Shown here: piece by piece, positions 15,302 through 24,032 of the stretch
Layout: every line of letters starts with the position of its first letter
How positions within the stretch are numbered: position 1 is the stretch's first letter
NCBI GenBank assembly: GCA_019261985.1
Contig: JAFAQY010000042.1
Coordinates: 16,516 to 80,515 of the forward strand
Source of the DNA: Bryobacterales bacterium
GTDB taxonomy: Bacteria; Acidobacteriota; Terriglobia; Bryobacterales; Bryobacteraceae
Reading direction: 5' to 3'
DNA: 64,000 nt
The notes under the pieces: model-generated
What the model was told of the DNA's origin: nothing
Databases searched by the model: none
What the model saw: the letters and a program-made list of their open reading frames with translations, nothing else
Program-made: the position numbers and the translations under genes

Positions 15302-17302
15302 ATGAAACAAGTTCAGCCGTACATCGCCGTCCTGTGTGCATCTCTGGTGGCCGCGCCGCAGAGCTTTGCGCAGCCGCAGATCAATGGAGAGACCGAGGAC
15401 CAAACTCCGCGTCTTGAAACCGAGGCTCCCCACTGGTATTCGACATTCACGCACACGTATAACCCGAAAATCGTGCCCCCGATCACGGTCTCTAATTCGA
15501 CCAGGATCGATTCGCTGATGCGAGGGGGAAACCTCTATCTGTCGCTCCAGGACGCCGTCGCGCTGGTGCTCGAGAACAATATCGATATCGAGGTCTCGCG
15601 CTATGGTTTCCTGATCGCCGATCAAAACCTTAAACTAGCGCGAAGCGGCGGAGGAACGGGAACGGTGAACACGAACGTGGCCGGCGCGGCAACCAGCGCG
15701 GGAGCGCCGGGCGCGGGCGCGGGTCTGGTGACGGCGGGCGGCGGCAACACGGTCAGCACCGCCGGCGGCGTAACGACAACGGGAGTACCGGGTGGTGTTC
15801 CTATTCCAAGCCTGGATCCCGTGCTGACTGGAACCGTTCAATGGGGTCACACCACCACTCCCCAACAGAACACGATTACGACAGGCACGACGTCGCTGAT
15901 AACTCAAGCCAAGACATACAATTTCGGAATTTCCCAAGGCTTTGTTACCGGGGGCACCGCTACGCTCAGCTTCAACAATGCGATTTCGGATCAAAATGCG
16001 ATTCGAAGTATTTACAATCCGTACACCAATTCGAGCCTGGATCTTCAAGTCAGCCAGCCCTTACTGCAGGGCTTCGGCTTGGCGCTCAATAATCGCAACA
16101 TTCGGATCGCCAAGAACAATGTGAAGGTCACCGACTACACCTTCCGGCAGCAGGTAATCTCGAGCGTCGTCAACGTCATTCAACTGTACTGGAACCTGGT
16201 GAGTTACATCGAAAACGCCGAGGTGGACCAGCAAGCTCTGGCGTATTCCACAAAGCTGCTGGAGGACAACAAAAAGCAGGTGGAGATCGGTACGCTCGCT
16301 CCGGTGGAAGTCACGCGCGCGGAAGCCGAGGTCGCCACCGATCAACAAAATTTACTGACAGCGCAGACCACGGTCCGGCAGCAGGAAGTGATTTTGAAAA
16401 ATGCCATCAGCCGCAACGGCGTCGCCAGTTTGGAAATCGCGGAAGCGCACATCATTCCCACGGACCGGATCCGGATTCCGGATGTCGAGCCGGTAATTCC
16501 AATGCAAGACCTGGTTTCAGAGGCATTGACCAAACGTCCCGATTTGGCCCAAACGCAGATGCAACTTGAAAATTCCAAGATCTCGCTCACCGGCATCCGG
16601 AACGCCATGCTGCCGCAGCTCAATTTGATTGCCGATTTGCGCAACAATGGTTTAACCGGCTTTCCCAACCCGCTGGCTCCCGGCGTCGCGGCAACTAATG
16701 TTTCTACCGTAAACACTGCCGATCCGTTTTTCGTCGGCGGGTACGGCAACGTGCTCGGGCAGATCTTCGGCCGCAATTTCCCGAACTACACGGTTGGCGC
16801 GCAGCTCAATATCCCTCTCCGCAACCGCGCCGCGCAAGCCAACATGGCGGTCGCGCAGCTTCAGTTGCGGCAAAGCGAATTGCAGGTACAGAAATCCGTG
16901 AACCAGATCCGGCAGGACGTAAACAACGCGTTGATCGCGATCGAGCAGGCGCGCGCGCGGTATTCGGCGGCGGATAAAAGCGTCGTTCTCGAACAGCAGC
17001 TCCTGGATGCCGAGCAAAAGAAATACGCGCTCGGAACTTCCACTCCATTCAACGTAATCCAGGTGCAACGGGATTTGGCAAATTCGCAGCTCGCCGAAGT
17101 ACAGGCACTGACGGCATACGGCCTGGCCAAGGCGCAGCTCGATCAGGCTTTAGGAAGTACGTTGGAGAACAACAACGTTCAGGTGGATGAGGCGAAAACC
17201 GGGAAGGTCGAACGGCCGCCGGATCCCATCCCGGATTTGAATCGCACCGGACGGAACGGCACAGGCGCTACGCCGACTGCGGGCGTGGATTTGAAACGCT
17301 AG
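15302..17302 (+). CDS. TolC-family outer-membrane efflux protein
   Basis: The protein has 666 residues. There is a signal peptide (residues 1-22), then an unusually long Gly/Thr/Val-rich insertion (about 115-180) before two OEP repeats. The repeats contain the long helices expected of TolC proteins: the first around VNVIQLYWNLVSYIENAEV, the second around LQVQKSVNQIRQDVNNALIAIEQARARYSAADK. It would form the outer-membrane channel of the MacA/MacB exporter encoded just upstream. The ATG at 15302 is preferred over an earlier in-frame TTG because it starts the signal peptide. Confidence 0.88.
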   Translation: MKQVQPYIAVLCASLVAAPQSFAQPQINGETEDQTPRLETEAPHWYSTFTHTYNPKIVPPITVSNSTRIDSLMRGGNLYLSLQDAVALVLENNIDIEVSRYGFLIADQNLKLARSGGGTGTVNTNVAGAATSAGAPGAGAGLVTAGGGNTVSTAGGVTTTGVPGGVPIPSLDPVLTGTVQWGHTTTPQQNTITTGTTSLITQAKTYNFGISQGFVTGGTATLSFNNAISDQNAIRSIYNPYTNSSLDLQVSQPLLQGFGLALNNRNIRIAKNNVKVTDYTFRQQVISSVVNVIQLYWNLVSYIENAEVDQQALAYSTKLLEDNKKQVEIGTLAPVEVTRAEAEVATDQQNLLTAQTTVRQQEVILKNAISRNGVASLEIAEAHIIPTDRIRIPDVEPVIPMQDLVSEALTKRPDLAQTQMQLENSKISLTGIRNAMLPQLNLIADLRNNGLTGFPNPLAPGVAATNVSTVNTADPFFVGGYGNVLGQIFGRNFPNYTVGAQLNIPLRNRAAQANMAVAQLQLRQSELQVQKSVNQIRQDVNNALIAIEQARARYSAADKSVVLEQQLLDAEQKKYALGTSTPFNVIQVQRDLANSQLAEVQALTAYGLAKAQLDQALGSTLENNNVQVDEAKTGKVERPPDPIPDLNRTGRNGTGATPTAGVDLKR

Positions 17303-17321
17303 TGCTTCGCTCAACCGCTCA

Positions 17322-17457
17322 AGGCGGGCTGAAGCCCGCCGCAGGCTGCAGCCCGGCTGCAGCCTGCCCCACAGGCGGCTGAAGCCCGCTGCCTGGAGAT
17401 TGGCCATCCCAGTAAAGCTGGGCAGCGGGCTGAAGCCCGCTGCACATGGCGGGCTGT
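17322..17457. repeat. Dispersed GC-rich palindromes (copy 2, several units)
   Basis: Four or so overlapping palindromes built from GGCGGGCTGAAGCCCGCC, CAGGCTGCAGCC and AGCGGGCTGAAGCCCGCT follow the TolC gene. It is the densest cluster of the repeat family in the window. Confidence 0.75.
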
Positions 17458-17849
17458 CACGGCTCTTTGCACCCGCTGCAAATCTGGACGTGCGAATCAT
17501 GTCATTTCCGGTAAGTTTTCCAGGTAGTAAACCAGGAATAATGAATCCTTAAACGACCGGAAAATGCGGTTTTATCATTAGAATTCAGTAATTTACCGTA
17601 TACCTCTATTTTTTGGCTGGGTACTTGCCCTTATAGTTGCCGCAAACAATCTATATGAAGGCTCAAGGAAATTCGGTGGTCCTGCCATTTGCGTTACCCC
17701 TTGCGATAACCCCTAATAAGCCCCAGTAGTCCCTTCTGAATCCCCCTCAGCTAAACCGTTTCCTTGAGCCTTCGATAGTGCGGGGGTTCAATAAAGGTTC
17801 AAAATCGGCGGCTCCCGCGCGCCAGCGCTGGGATATAATCTCAGGTGTG
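17458..17849. other. Intergenic region with no clear gene
   Basis: This 390-base stretch between the palindrome cluster and the VWA gene is more AT-rich than its surroundings. It has no convincing ORF. Its main content is the large inverted repeat at 17657-17773. Confidence 0.6.
17657..17773. repeat. 15-bp perfect inverted repeat flanking an 87-base core
   Basis: GAAGGCTCAAGGAAA (17657-17671) and its exact reverse complement TTTCCTTGAGCCTTC (17759-17773) enclose 87 bases with three CCCCT/CCCC blocks. The arms could form a stable stem in RNA or be the ends of a small mobile element. No target-site duplication is obvious. It lies 77 bases before the VWA gene. Confidence 0.7.
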
Positions 17850-18899
17850 ATGTGGTCCCCACTTGGCCGCTTCAGTCCCCGGATTGGGCCCCTGATCAGC
17901 GCGCTTATTAGCCGAAGATCCGCGTGGGCGGGGGCATTCGTCGCCTGTCTCGCATTCGCCCAGCAACCCATTCGGGTGCAGGTAAACGAGGTTATCGTTC
18001 CGGTCACCGTTACCGATGAAAAAGGGCGCTTCGTCTCCAACCTGGAACAGAGCGATTTCCAGATCTTCGACCAGGGAAAAGAGCAGACGATTCGCTTCTT
18101 TAATCGAGAACGCAATCAGCCGGTCGTAATCGGGCTGCTGATGGATCTTAGCAATAACAGCAAAAGCCAGTGGAAAAGCTATCTGGATGCCGCGAGCGAG
18201 TTGATGTACACTTTGCTCCCCGGCGACAAGAAATATTCGGGCTACCTGATTGGTTATTCGACGGAAGCCGAAGTGATGGTGGACACCACGCCTGAGGCCG
18301 ACCCCATCGTCCAGAAACTGAAAAAGAGCAAGCCGGGCGGCGGCGCGGCTCTCTACGACGCCATCTACATGGCTTGCACGAGCCGCAAATTGGTCAGCGG
18401 CGAACCCGTCGAGCCAAGGCGAGTGATCGTGGTGATCGGAGACGGCCACGACAACGCCAGCAAGAAATCGTTGAACGAAGTCATCGAGTTAGCGCAACGC
18501 AATCTGGTTACGATCTACGGCATCAGCACCACCGCGTACGGATTCCAGACCGGCAGCGAGAACATCCTCGAAAAGCTGGCGGAGGAGACCGGAGGACGGG
18601 TGGAGTACCCTCTGATGAACGTGTACAAAGACGTATCGGGATATCTTTCGACCCCGTCCGACGAGGGCAATTTCGCATACAAGGTCGGAACCGGCGGCTA
18701 TGCGTCCGCGCTTTCGAATGCCGTGTTTAAAGCGATCGGCAATGTGGCGGGCGAGATCACCACGCAATACATTCTGAGGTATATACCGGACGGCTCCAGC
18801 TCCGATTCCGACCGCAACTTCCGCGCGATCAATGTGAAGGTCGATCTGCCGGATGTGAAGGTTCGCGCCCGCAAGGGTTATTACCCATATAATCCGTAA
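17850..18899 (+). CDS. VWFA-related secreted protein (acidobacterial type)
   Basis: The protein has 349 residues from ATG 17850. It has an N-terminal hydrophobic segment (SAWAGAFVACLAFA) and then the N-terminal beta domain found in acidobacterial VWFA-related proteins (VNEVIVPVTVTDEKGRFVSNLEQSDFQIFDQGK). The VWA fold follows, with a variant metal-site motif DLSNNS in place of DxSxS, a GGGAALYDAIYMA block and the IGDGHDN motif. The C-terminus ends in VRARKGYYP, a common end in the group. Its ligand and cellular role are unknown. In this genus such proteins are numerous. Confidence 0.8.
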   Translation: MWSPLGRFSPRIGPLISALISRRSAWAGAFVACLAFAQQPIRVQVNEVIVPVTVTDEKGRFVSNLEQSDFQIFDQGKEQTIRFFNRERNQPVVIGLLMDLSNNSKSQWKSYLDAASELMYTLLPGDKKYSGYLIGYSTEAEVMVDTTPEADPIVQKLKKSKPGGGAALYDAIYMACTSRKLVSGEPVEPRRVIVVIGDGHDNASKKSLNEVIELAQRNLVTIYGISTTAYGFQTGSENILEKLAEETGGRVEYPLMNVYKDVSGYLSTPSDEGNFAYKVGTGGYASALSNAVFKAIGNVAGEITTQYILRYIPDGSSSDSDRNFRAINVKVDLPDVKVRARKGYYPYNP

Positions 18900-19102
18900 C
18901 CGTTGAGTCCGATAAGACCCATCAGCGCAGAGGGCCGGGTGCGGGAACGGCGCGGCCTAAGATTGTACATACCCGGCCGCGGCGGGCGGCGTTGTGGCTG
19001 GATTACGTCAAAGCCCAACGCCCAGCGCGGGAACCCAGCCGGCGCCGAGCTTTTAAACTGCGCCGCGCCGGGTTGCGGGCGCGCCGAGTTCCCGAGGTGC
19101 CG

Positions 19103-19891
19103 ATGCCTATCGTAGAGACGCAGCCGGGGCGGCTTTGCATTCTCGAAGTCGAGAAACCGGGCGGCGATGTGATGCCGGTCGGCGTTTTGCTCATCGATCC
19201 GGCCCACGACAAGCTCTACGTGCGTGTACGCCGCGATTGGGACAATATACTTCCCGAGGAATCCGACGTTCTCGAAGCCATGGAAAAGGGCTTGGCCCAC
19301 CTTGCGAATGAGATCGGCGCGGTCGCGCTGCTCGAATATTTGCAAGCGACGCTTTCGAATACCTTTCGGATGAGCGAGCCGGGCGACATTATGGTGGAGG
19401 ACTTTGAACGCGCGGTGGCGCGATTGTACCGGCGGCATGTGCCTTCTACTATCCGGCCGTTCGTTACTCATCTGCCGCGCTATGCCGTAGCGGTCGCGGC
19501 CGGCAAGTTTCTGGATAACCAGGAAGTGGTCGAGGAAGACTGGATCGAGGCGCCCGAGGACCTGAAACTCACTCCCGGCATGTTCATCGCCCGTATCGCG
19601 GGGCGGTCCATGGAGCCCAAAATTTCCGACGGGAGCCTCTGCGTTTTCCGCGCGCCCGTCGTAGGCTCGCGCCAAGGACGCCTGGTTCTGGTGGAGGCTT
19701 TGGGGCGGGGAAATAATGACCGCTACACCGTGAAACGCTACCGGAGCGAAAAAAGTCAACTCCCTTCAGGCGCATGGAGCCATGACCGTATACGTCTGGA
19801 ACCGCTGAATCCGGAATTCGAGGCTTGGGACTTGGCCCCGGAAGAAGATCGCTACCGGATTTTCGCCGAGTTTTTGCGCGTTCTGGAATAA
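19103..19891 (+). CDS. S24 (LexA-like) peptidase lacking a helix-turn-helix
   Basis: The protein has 262 residues from ATG 19103, chosen because GAGG is well placed upstream. The C-terminal half is an S24 protease: cleavage-type Ala133-Gly134 in YAVAVAAGKF, catalytic Ser169 in AGRSMEP and catalytic Lys211 in YTVKRYR. Instead of a DNA-binding helix-turn-helix, residues 8-110 form an alpha/beta region (PVGVLLIDPAHDKLYVRVRRDW) reminiscent of DUF3037, followed by an acidic helical segment. It may be a self-cleaving switch that does not bind DNA, or it binds a partner through its N-terminus. It stands alone between the VWA gene and the ALDH7 gene. Confidence 0.75.
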   Translation: MPIVETQPGRLCILEVEKPGGDVMPVGVLLIDPAHDKLYVRVRRDWDNILPEESDVLEAMEKGLAHLANEIGAVALLEYLQATLSNTFRMSEPGDIMVEDFERAVARLYRRHVPSTIRPFVTHLPRYAVAVAAGKFLDNQEVVEEDWIEAPEDLKLTPGMFIARIAGRSMEPKISDGSLCVFRAPVVGSRQGRLVLVEALGRGNNDRYTVKRYRSEKSQLPSGAWSHDRIRLEPLNPEFEAWDLAPEEDRYRIFAEFLRVLE

Positions 19892-19911
19892 GCTTCGCCG
19901 CCATCTCGCAA

Positions 19912-21351
19912 ATGATGGAAGCTCACGAAGAAGTAATTTCGTTCAATCCCGCTACCGGAAAACAGCTCGGCCGCGTACCGCTCGCGGGCGAAACCGAGTA
20001 CGAATCCACCATCGTCCGCGCGCACGCAACCTTTCTCCGCTGGCGCATGCTGCCCGCGCCCCAGCGCGGCGAGATCGTGCGCGAAATCGGCGACGAGCTG
20101 CGCCGAGCCAAGCGCGACCTGGGGCGGCTGGTGACGCAAGAGGCCGGAAAGATTCTGGCCGAAGGCGAAGGCGAAGTACAAGAAATGATCGACATTGCGG
20201 GGTTCGCCGTGGGCCTTTCGCGCCAGCTTTACGGCCTGACCATGCCGAGCGAGCGCCGCGGCCACCGCATGTACGAGCAGTGGCAGCCGCTGGGCGTAGT
20301 CGGAGTAATCACCGCTTTCAATTTCCCCGTAGCCGTGTGGAGCTGGAATGCTCTGATCGCGATGGTGTGCGGCGACACTGTGGTGTGGAAGCCATCGCTC
20401 AAAACTCCTTTGACCGCGGTCAAAGTACAGCAAATCTGCGATACCGTGCTGGCGCGCCACGGATGGGAGGGCGTCCTGAATCTGTTAGCCGGCAGCGACG
20501 GGCACATCGCGAGCCGCCTGGTCCGCGATGTCCGTGTGCCTCTTATCAGCGCGACGGGCTCGGTTCGGATGGGCAAGCAAGTGGCGCCGGTCGTAGCCGC
20601 GCGGCTCGGGCGGACGCTGCTGGAACTGGGAGGCAACAACGGCGTAATCGTCATGGATGACGCCGACCCGGATCTGGTTGTCCGCGCCGTCCTGTTCGGC
20701 GCCGTCGGAACGGCAGGCCAGCGCTGCACTACCATCCGCCGTCTGTTTGTGCAGAAAGGCGTCGCGCCCCAGATCGCGGAGCGCCTTATCGCCGCATACC
20801 GGCAGGTCCGCGTTGGAGATCCCCTCGATCCCTCCACGTTGATGGGGCCGCTGATCGACCGAAGCGCGGTGGACAACATGATGCGCGGGCTCGAGATCAT
20901 CCGGGAGCAGGGCGGCGAGGTGCTCTACGGCGGAAAGCACCTGGAGGGCTGCTTCGTCGAGCCAACGATTGTGCGCTCGCGCCCGGATATGCCGGTCCTA
21001 AAGGAAGAAATCTTCGCGCCCATTTTGCACTTAATTGAATTCGAAACGCTGGAACAAGCGATCGCGTGGCACAACGATGTTCCCCAGGGGCTTTCGTCGG
21101 CGATATTCACCAACGGCTTGATCGCATCGGAACGGTTCCTGAGCGCGCGCGGCAGCGACTGCGGTATCGCAAACGTCAATATCGGCACCAGCGGGGCCGA
21201 GATCGGCGGAGCATTTGGCGGCGAAAAGGAAACCGGCGGCGGACGGGAATCGGGGAGCGATTCGTGGAAAGCCTATATGCGCCGGCAGACGGTTACCGTA
21301 AACTGGTCGAACGAGCTGCCGCTCGCGCAGGGGATCACGTTTGAGTTGTAG
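19912..21351 (+). CDS. Aldehyde dehydrogenase, ALDH7 type (alpha-aminoadipic semialdehyde dehydrogenase-like)
   Basis: The protein has 479 residues. The catalytic Cys272 (TAGQRCTT) and the general base Glu238 (LELGGNNG) are present, and the C-terminal block NIGTSGAEIGGAFGGEKETGGGRESGSDSWK with MRRQT is typical of ALDH7A1/AmaB. These enzymes oxidise aminoadipate semialdehyde/piperideine-6-carboxylate in lysine degradation with NAD+. Other aldehydes are possible. Two adjacent ATG codons (19912, 19915) precede the conserved region. The upstream extension overlaps the S24 gene and is not expected to be translated. Confidence 0.87.
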   Translation: MMEAHEEVISFNPATGKQLGRVPLAGETEYESTIVRAHATFLRWRMLPAPQRGEIVREIGDELRRAKRDLGRLVTQEAGKILAEGEGEVQEMIDIAGFAVGLSRQLYGLTMPSERRGHRMYEQWQPLGVVGVITAFNFPVAVWSWNALIAMVCGDTVVWKPSLKTPLTAVKVQQICDTVLARHGWEGVLNLLAGSDGHIASRLVRDVRVPLISATGSVRMGKQVAPVVAARLGRTLLELGGNNGVIVMDDADPDLVVRAVLFGAVGTAGQRCTTIRRLFVQKGVAPQIAERLIAAYRQVRVGDPLDPSTLMGPLIDRSAVDNMMRGLEIIREQGGEVLYGGKHLEGCFVEPTIVRSRPDMPVLKEEIFAPILHLIEFETLEQAIAWHNDVPQGLSSAIFTNGLIASERFLSARGSDCGIANVNIGTSGAEIGGAFGGEKETGGGRESGSDSWKAYMRRQTVTVNWSNELPLAQGITFEL

Positions 21352-21405
21352 TAATTAAAAGCATCTTTCGCAAAGCCCGCAAAGATCGCAAAGAAACTGC
21401 GAATC

Positions 21406-22518
21406 TCACTGCGAGACCAGAAATTCAAATGTGAAAAAGATATGCTCTGACTGCGGCGTCGCCCCCGGCTGACTCCGAGCCCCCAGCCTCATCTGTTGCT
21501 GCGCGGCCGCGCGATTCAGAGCGGTCTGGTTCAGGCTCGCATCGCTGCTCGCGAGGATTTCGAGCTCGCTTATGCTGCCGTCCGGCATCGCATTGCCATG
21601 TAGTACGGCTACCTGGATACGTGAATTGCCCGTCGCGCCGGGAACGGGCAATTTGCCAAGCGGAACAAACCCGCGGAATCGCGACCCGCCGTCCATCACG
21701 CGGCCGACGCCGGCTGCGGTTAAACCATTCGTGTTGAAAAGAGCGGCGCTCGCCGCAGGATCGGTGACGTTTTCGATCCTGGCATCCACGATCTGGCGGC
21801 CCGCTTCGGTAATCGTGAAACCGTTCGGAATCGTTTTGCCGTGGAATTGTTTTGCGGTGCTGTAATCGTACCGGACATACAAGCCGGGCGCCGGAGAGTA
21901 TGTCGTGAGGAGACCGGTATTCGAATCCACGCAGTACTCTTCCTCTTCCCAATTGCGCGCGCCTGTAAATGTTCGCCCGCCGGCGCCGGTCACGTTCAAA
22001 ACACAGCTTTGCGCCGCGCCGTTGAGGTATCCCGCCGCAACTCTTATCGCGGCCCGAGGCCCCATCGGCGGGTTAACGAAGAAAATCGCCTCGCGCACCT
22101 GCTTGAGTCTCAGCGGAATCGAGCCGCCCGCTTGATTGCTATAAGCAAGCCCCTGCGTCGAACCCGGATAGACCGTAACCCCCGAGTAGTTCGGTCCTTG
22201 CGCCGTCCAGCGATATGCTCCCCGGATAGCAATATCTTCCATCGTCCAGCTTCCGTCGGAGGGAAGACTGCCCGAAGTGAGGAAGGAGGTCTTTAAGTCG
22301 TACGGCTGCGCGCGGACGTTCGATAGATCCCGGGCATGCGTGAGCAGCATTGTGGCAGCCAGACGCTGCTCGGGCGTTTGCACTTGCTGAGCAGCGGCCG
22401 TGACGAGTTCCAGTGGATCGGCAGGTATTGGGGGCCGGGGTAGCGATTCGAAGGGACCCTGCCCGAAGGCCGCGGCGGAAGATGCAAACAGGATTACACG
22501 CGAGACTCGCTTGAACAT
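21406..22518 (-). CDS. Secreted protein with TonB-C-like C-terminal domain
   Basis: The protein has 370 residues from ATG 22518, with a short signal peptide (VSRVILFASSAAAFG). The first 250 residues form a beta-rich region that I do not recognise. The last 80 (VAVLHGNAMPDGSISELEILASSDASLNQTALNRAAAQQ) look like the C-terminal domain of TonB, where a secreted or periplasmic protein gains a TonB-like element. It starts 18 bases after a DUF6152 gene, with which it probably shares a transcript. No iron-uptake genes are next to it. Confidence 0.6.
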   Translation of the reverse strand: MFKRVSRVILFASSAAAFGQGPFESLPRPPIPADPLELVTAAAQQVQTPEQRLAATMLLTHARDLSNVRAQPYDLKTSFLTSGSLPSDGSWTMEDIAIRGAYRWTAQGPNYSGVTVYPGSTQGLAYSNQAGGSIPLRLKQVREAIFFVNPPMGPRAAIRVAAGYLNGAAQSCVLNVTGAGGRTFTGARNWEEEEYCVDSNTGLLTTYSPAPGLYVRYDYSTAKQFHGKTIPNGFTITEAGRQIVDARIENVTDPAASAALFNTNGLTAAGVGRVMDGGSRFRGFVPLGKLPVPGATGNSRIQVAVLHGNAMPDGSISELEILASSDASLNQTALNRAAAQQQMRLGARSQPGATPQSEHIFFTFEFLVSQ

Positions 22519-22536
22519 AGGTTTAGCCCGGGGCAA

Positions 22537-22959
22537 CTATTTGAACGTGGTCCCCGGGGCCGCGCCCGGATCGCCCGCCGAGGAGCCGACGAAGAGTTTC
22601 TTGCCATCCGCGAACGTGATCACGCTGCCGTTGGCCTTATTCGCTCCGTCTTTTGCTTGGAAACCCTCCACGAAGATTTCGGTGCCGGGCAGCAGCGACT
22701 GCTTGGTCCAGCCGCGCCGCAGCAGCGCATTCGGAGCGGCGGCCTCGATCATCCATTCCTGAGTCTGTCCGTCCTCGGCCTTTACGTTGATCCGAATCCA
22801 GGCATGCGGGTTGATCCACTCCATTTTGACGACCGTGCCTTTGAATTTCACCGGTTTATCGGCATCGAACTCCGCGGCGAATGCATGGTGGGCCCATACG
22901 GGCACCGCGGCGAGGAGCAACAGTCCAGCGGCAACGATAAACGACAGTGTTTTTTTCAT
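22537..22959 (-). CDS. DUF6152 family secreted protein
   Basis: The protein has 140 residues with a signal peptide (residues 1-23) and the DUF6152 pattern: HHAFAAEFD right after the peptide, VKFKGTVVKMEWINPHAWI, then IEAAAPNALLRRGW and FVEGFQAKDG. The family is found next to the neighbouring DTLVV-motif genes in acidobacterial and related genomes. Function is unknown. The fold is probably a small beta-barrel. A good ribosome-binding site (GGAGACC) precedes ATG 22959. The gene upstream ends 12 bases away. Confidence 0.8.
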   Translation of the reverse strand: MKKTLSFIVAAGLLLLAAVPVWAHHAFAAEFDADKPVKFKGTVVKMEWINPHAWIRINVKAEDGQTQEWMIEAAAPNALLRRGWTKQSLLPGTEIFVEGFQAKDGANKANGSVITFADGKKLFVGSSAGDPGAAPGTTFK

Positions 22960-22971
22960 ATGGTCTCCTGA

Positions 22972-24015
22972 TTACTTCCCGGCGGCTTTCGCGGCGGCAG
23001 CCTTCTTTTCCAGAGCGCGCGCCCCGCTCAAGGAATCGAACATCGCGTAATTCCCCTCATGACACGCATACTCGAAATTTCGGTAACCCGGCTCTTGCGT
23101 CAGCGGGAAGCCGACTTTGAACGGCTTCACCCACGTCTTCGGATCGTCGATGGTGATCTCATACCGCATCTCGTTCGGCCCAACGCGCGTGAAGCGCTCG
23201 ATGGTGGTCATCGACTCGCTCGTAGGCATGCCGCCGCCGTTGCCGACGATTCCGGTGCGGTTGCCGAGGAAATTCGTCGTCTCAACGACCAAGGTGTCGC
23301 CCTCCCAATGGCCGCGCGGATCTCCCATGTAGGAGCGCACGCGAGTGCTCGCATGCGGACGCCCGTCTAATGGAATCACGCGAGCTTCATGCACCATTTC
23401 TTGCATGATGGTCACGTAGCCGTGACCCTGCACGATTTGCTGGCCGTTGCCGTAAATGACCGGGAAGATGGATCCCGGCACGCCGCGCGTAATGCAGCGG
23501 ATGTAATAGCTGAAATCTTCCCACGAATCGGCCTTCGGCGCGTTGTTTCCGGCTCCTTCCGGAACCGGCCTCAACCTGGCATCCGCCGTGGTATTGGGCA
23601 CGCGGCCATCCGGCGGATCGACGACCAGAGACGTCTGCCTGCAGGGCCGGCGGGCGCGCTCGCCCCAATGGCCCGGGGGTCCCGTCCCGACACCGTGATC
23701 GGGCGCGACCGTTTCCTGCAAATCGTTTTGCTGCTGTCTTTCGAGCTGTTTTTCTCGATCCGCGAGCTCGTCCTCGGTGTAGTACAACCGGTCACCGAGA
23801 TTCACGGGCCGGCTTAGCGGTGTGCCGATGCAGTCGTCGCTGGTCCAGGTGCCTTGTAAATCCGGATCGCCCCAAGGGGTCTTTGGCTGAGTCCAAGATT
23901 TCGCGGTGGCGGCCGCGACCTTCGCAGTCTGCGCGACGGCGCGCTCAGCGGCCAGCGCAAAGACGCCGGCAACGGCCAGCACGCTTGCGATTGACGAAAG
24001 GTATCGATGTCGCAT
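22972..24015 (-). CDS. Secreted protein of the DTLVV-motif family (paralogue 1)
   Basis: The protein has 347 residues and a signal peptide. It has the family blocks TPWGDPDLQGTW, GHWEGDTLVVETTNFLGN, TIERFTRVGPNEMRYEITIDDPKTW and FEYACHEGNYAMFDSLSGAR. Two other full members (24033-24845 and 62329-63126) and one relic (35714-35880) occur in this window. The family is common in Acidobacteria, and I know no defined reaction for it. The shared DUF6152 neighbour suggests that these proteins act together outside the cytoplasm. The ribosome-binding site GGAGAG is upstream of ATG 24015. Confidence 0.75.
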   Translation of the reverse strand: MRHRYLSSIASVLAVAGVFALAAERAVAQTAKVAAATAKSWTQPKTPWGDPDLQGTWTSDDCIGTPLSRPVNLGDRLYYTEDELADREKQLERQQQNDLQETVAPDHGVGTGPPGHWGERARRPCRQTSLVVDPPDGRVPNTTADARLRPVPEGAGNNAPKADSWEDFSYYIRCITRGVPGSIFPVIYGNGQQIVQGHGYVTIMQEMVHEARVIPLDGRPHASTRVRSYMGDPRGHWEGDTLVVETTNFLGNRTGIVGNGGGMPTSESMTTIERFTRVGPNEMRYEITIDDPKTWVKPFKVGFPLTQEPGYRNFEYACHEGNYAMFDSLSGARALEKKAAAAKAAGK

Positions 24016-24032
24016 ACGACTCTCCTTCCTGC

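Noticed and set aside
17657..17773. Inverted repeat as a classical insertion sequence
   Set aside because: No transposase and only 87 bases between arms. No flanking direct repeat was seen, so only a non-autonomous element or RNA structure remains possible.
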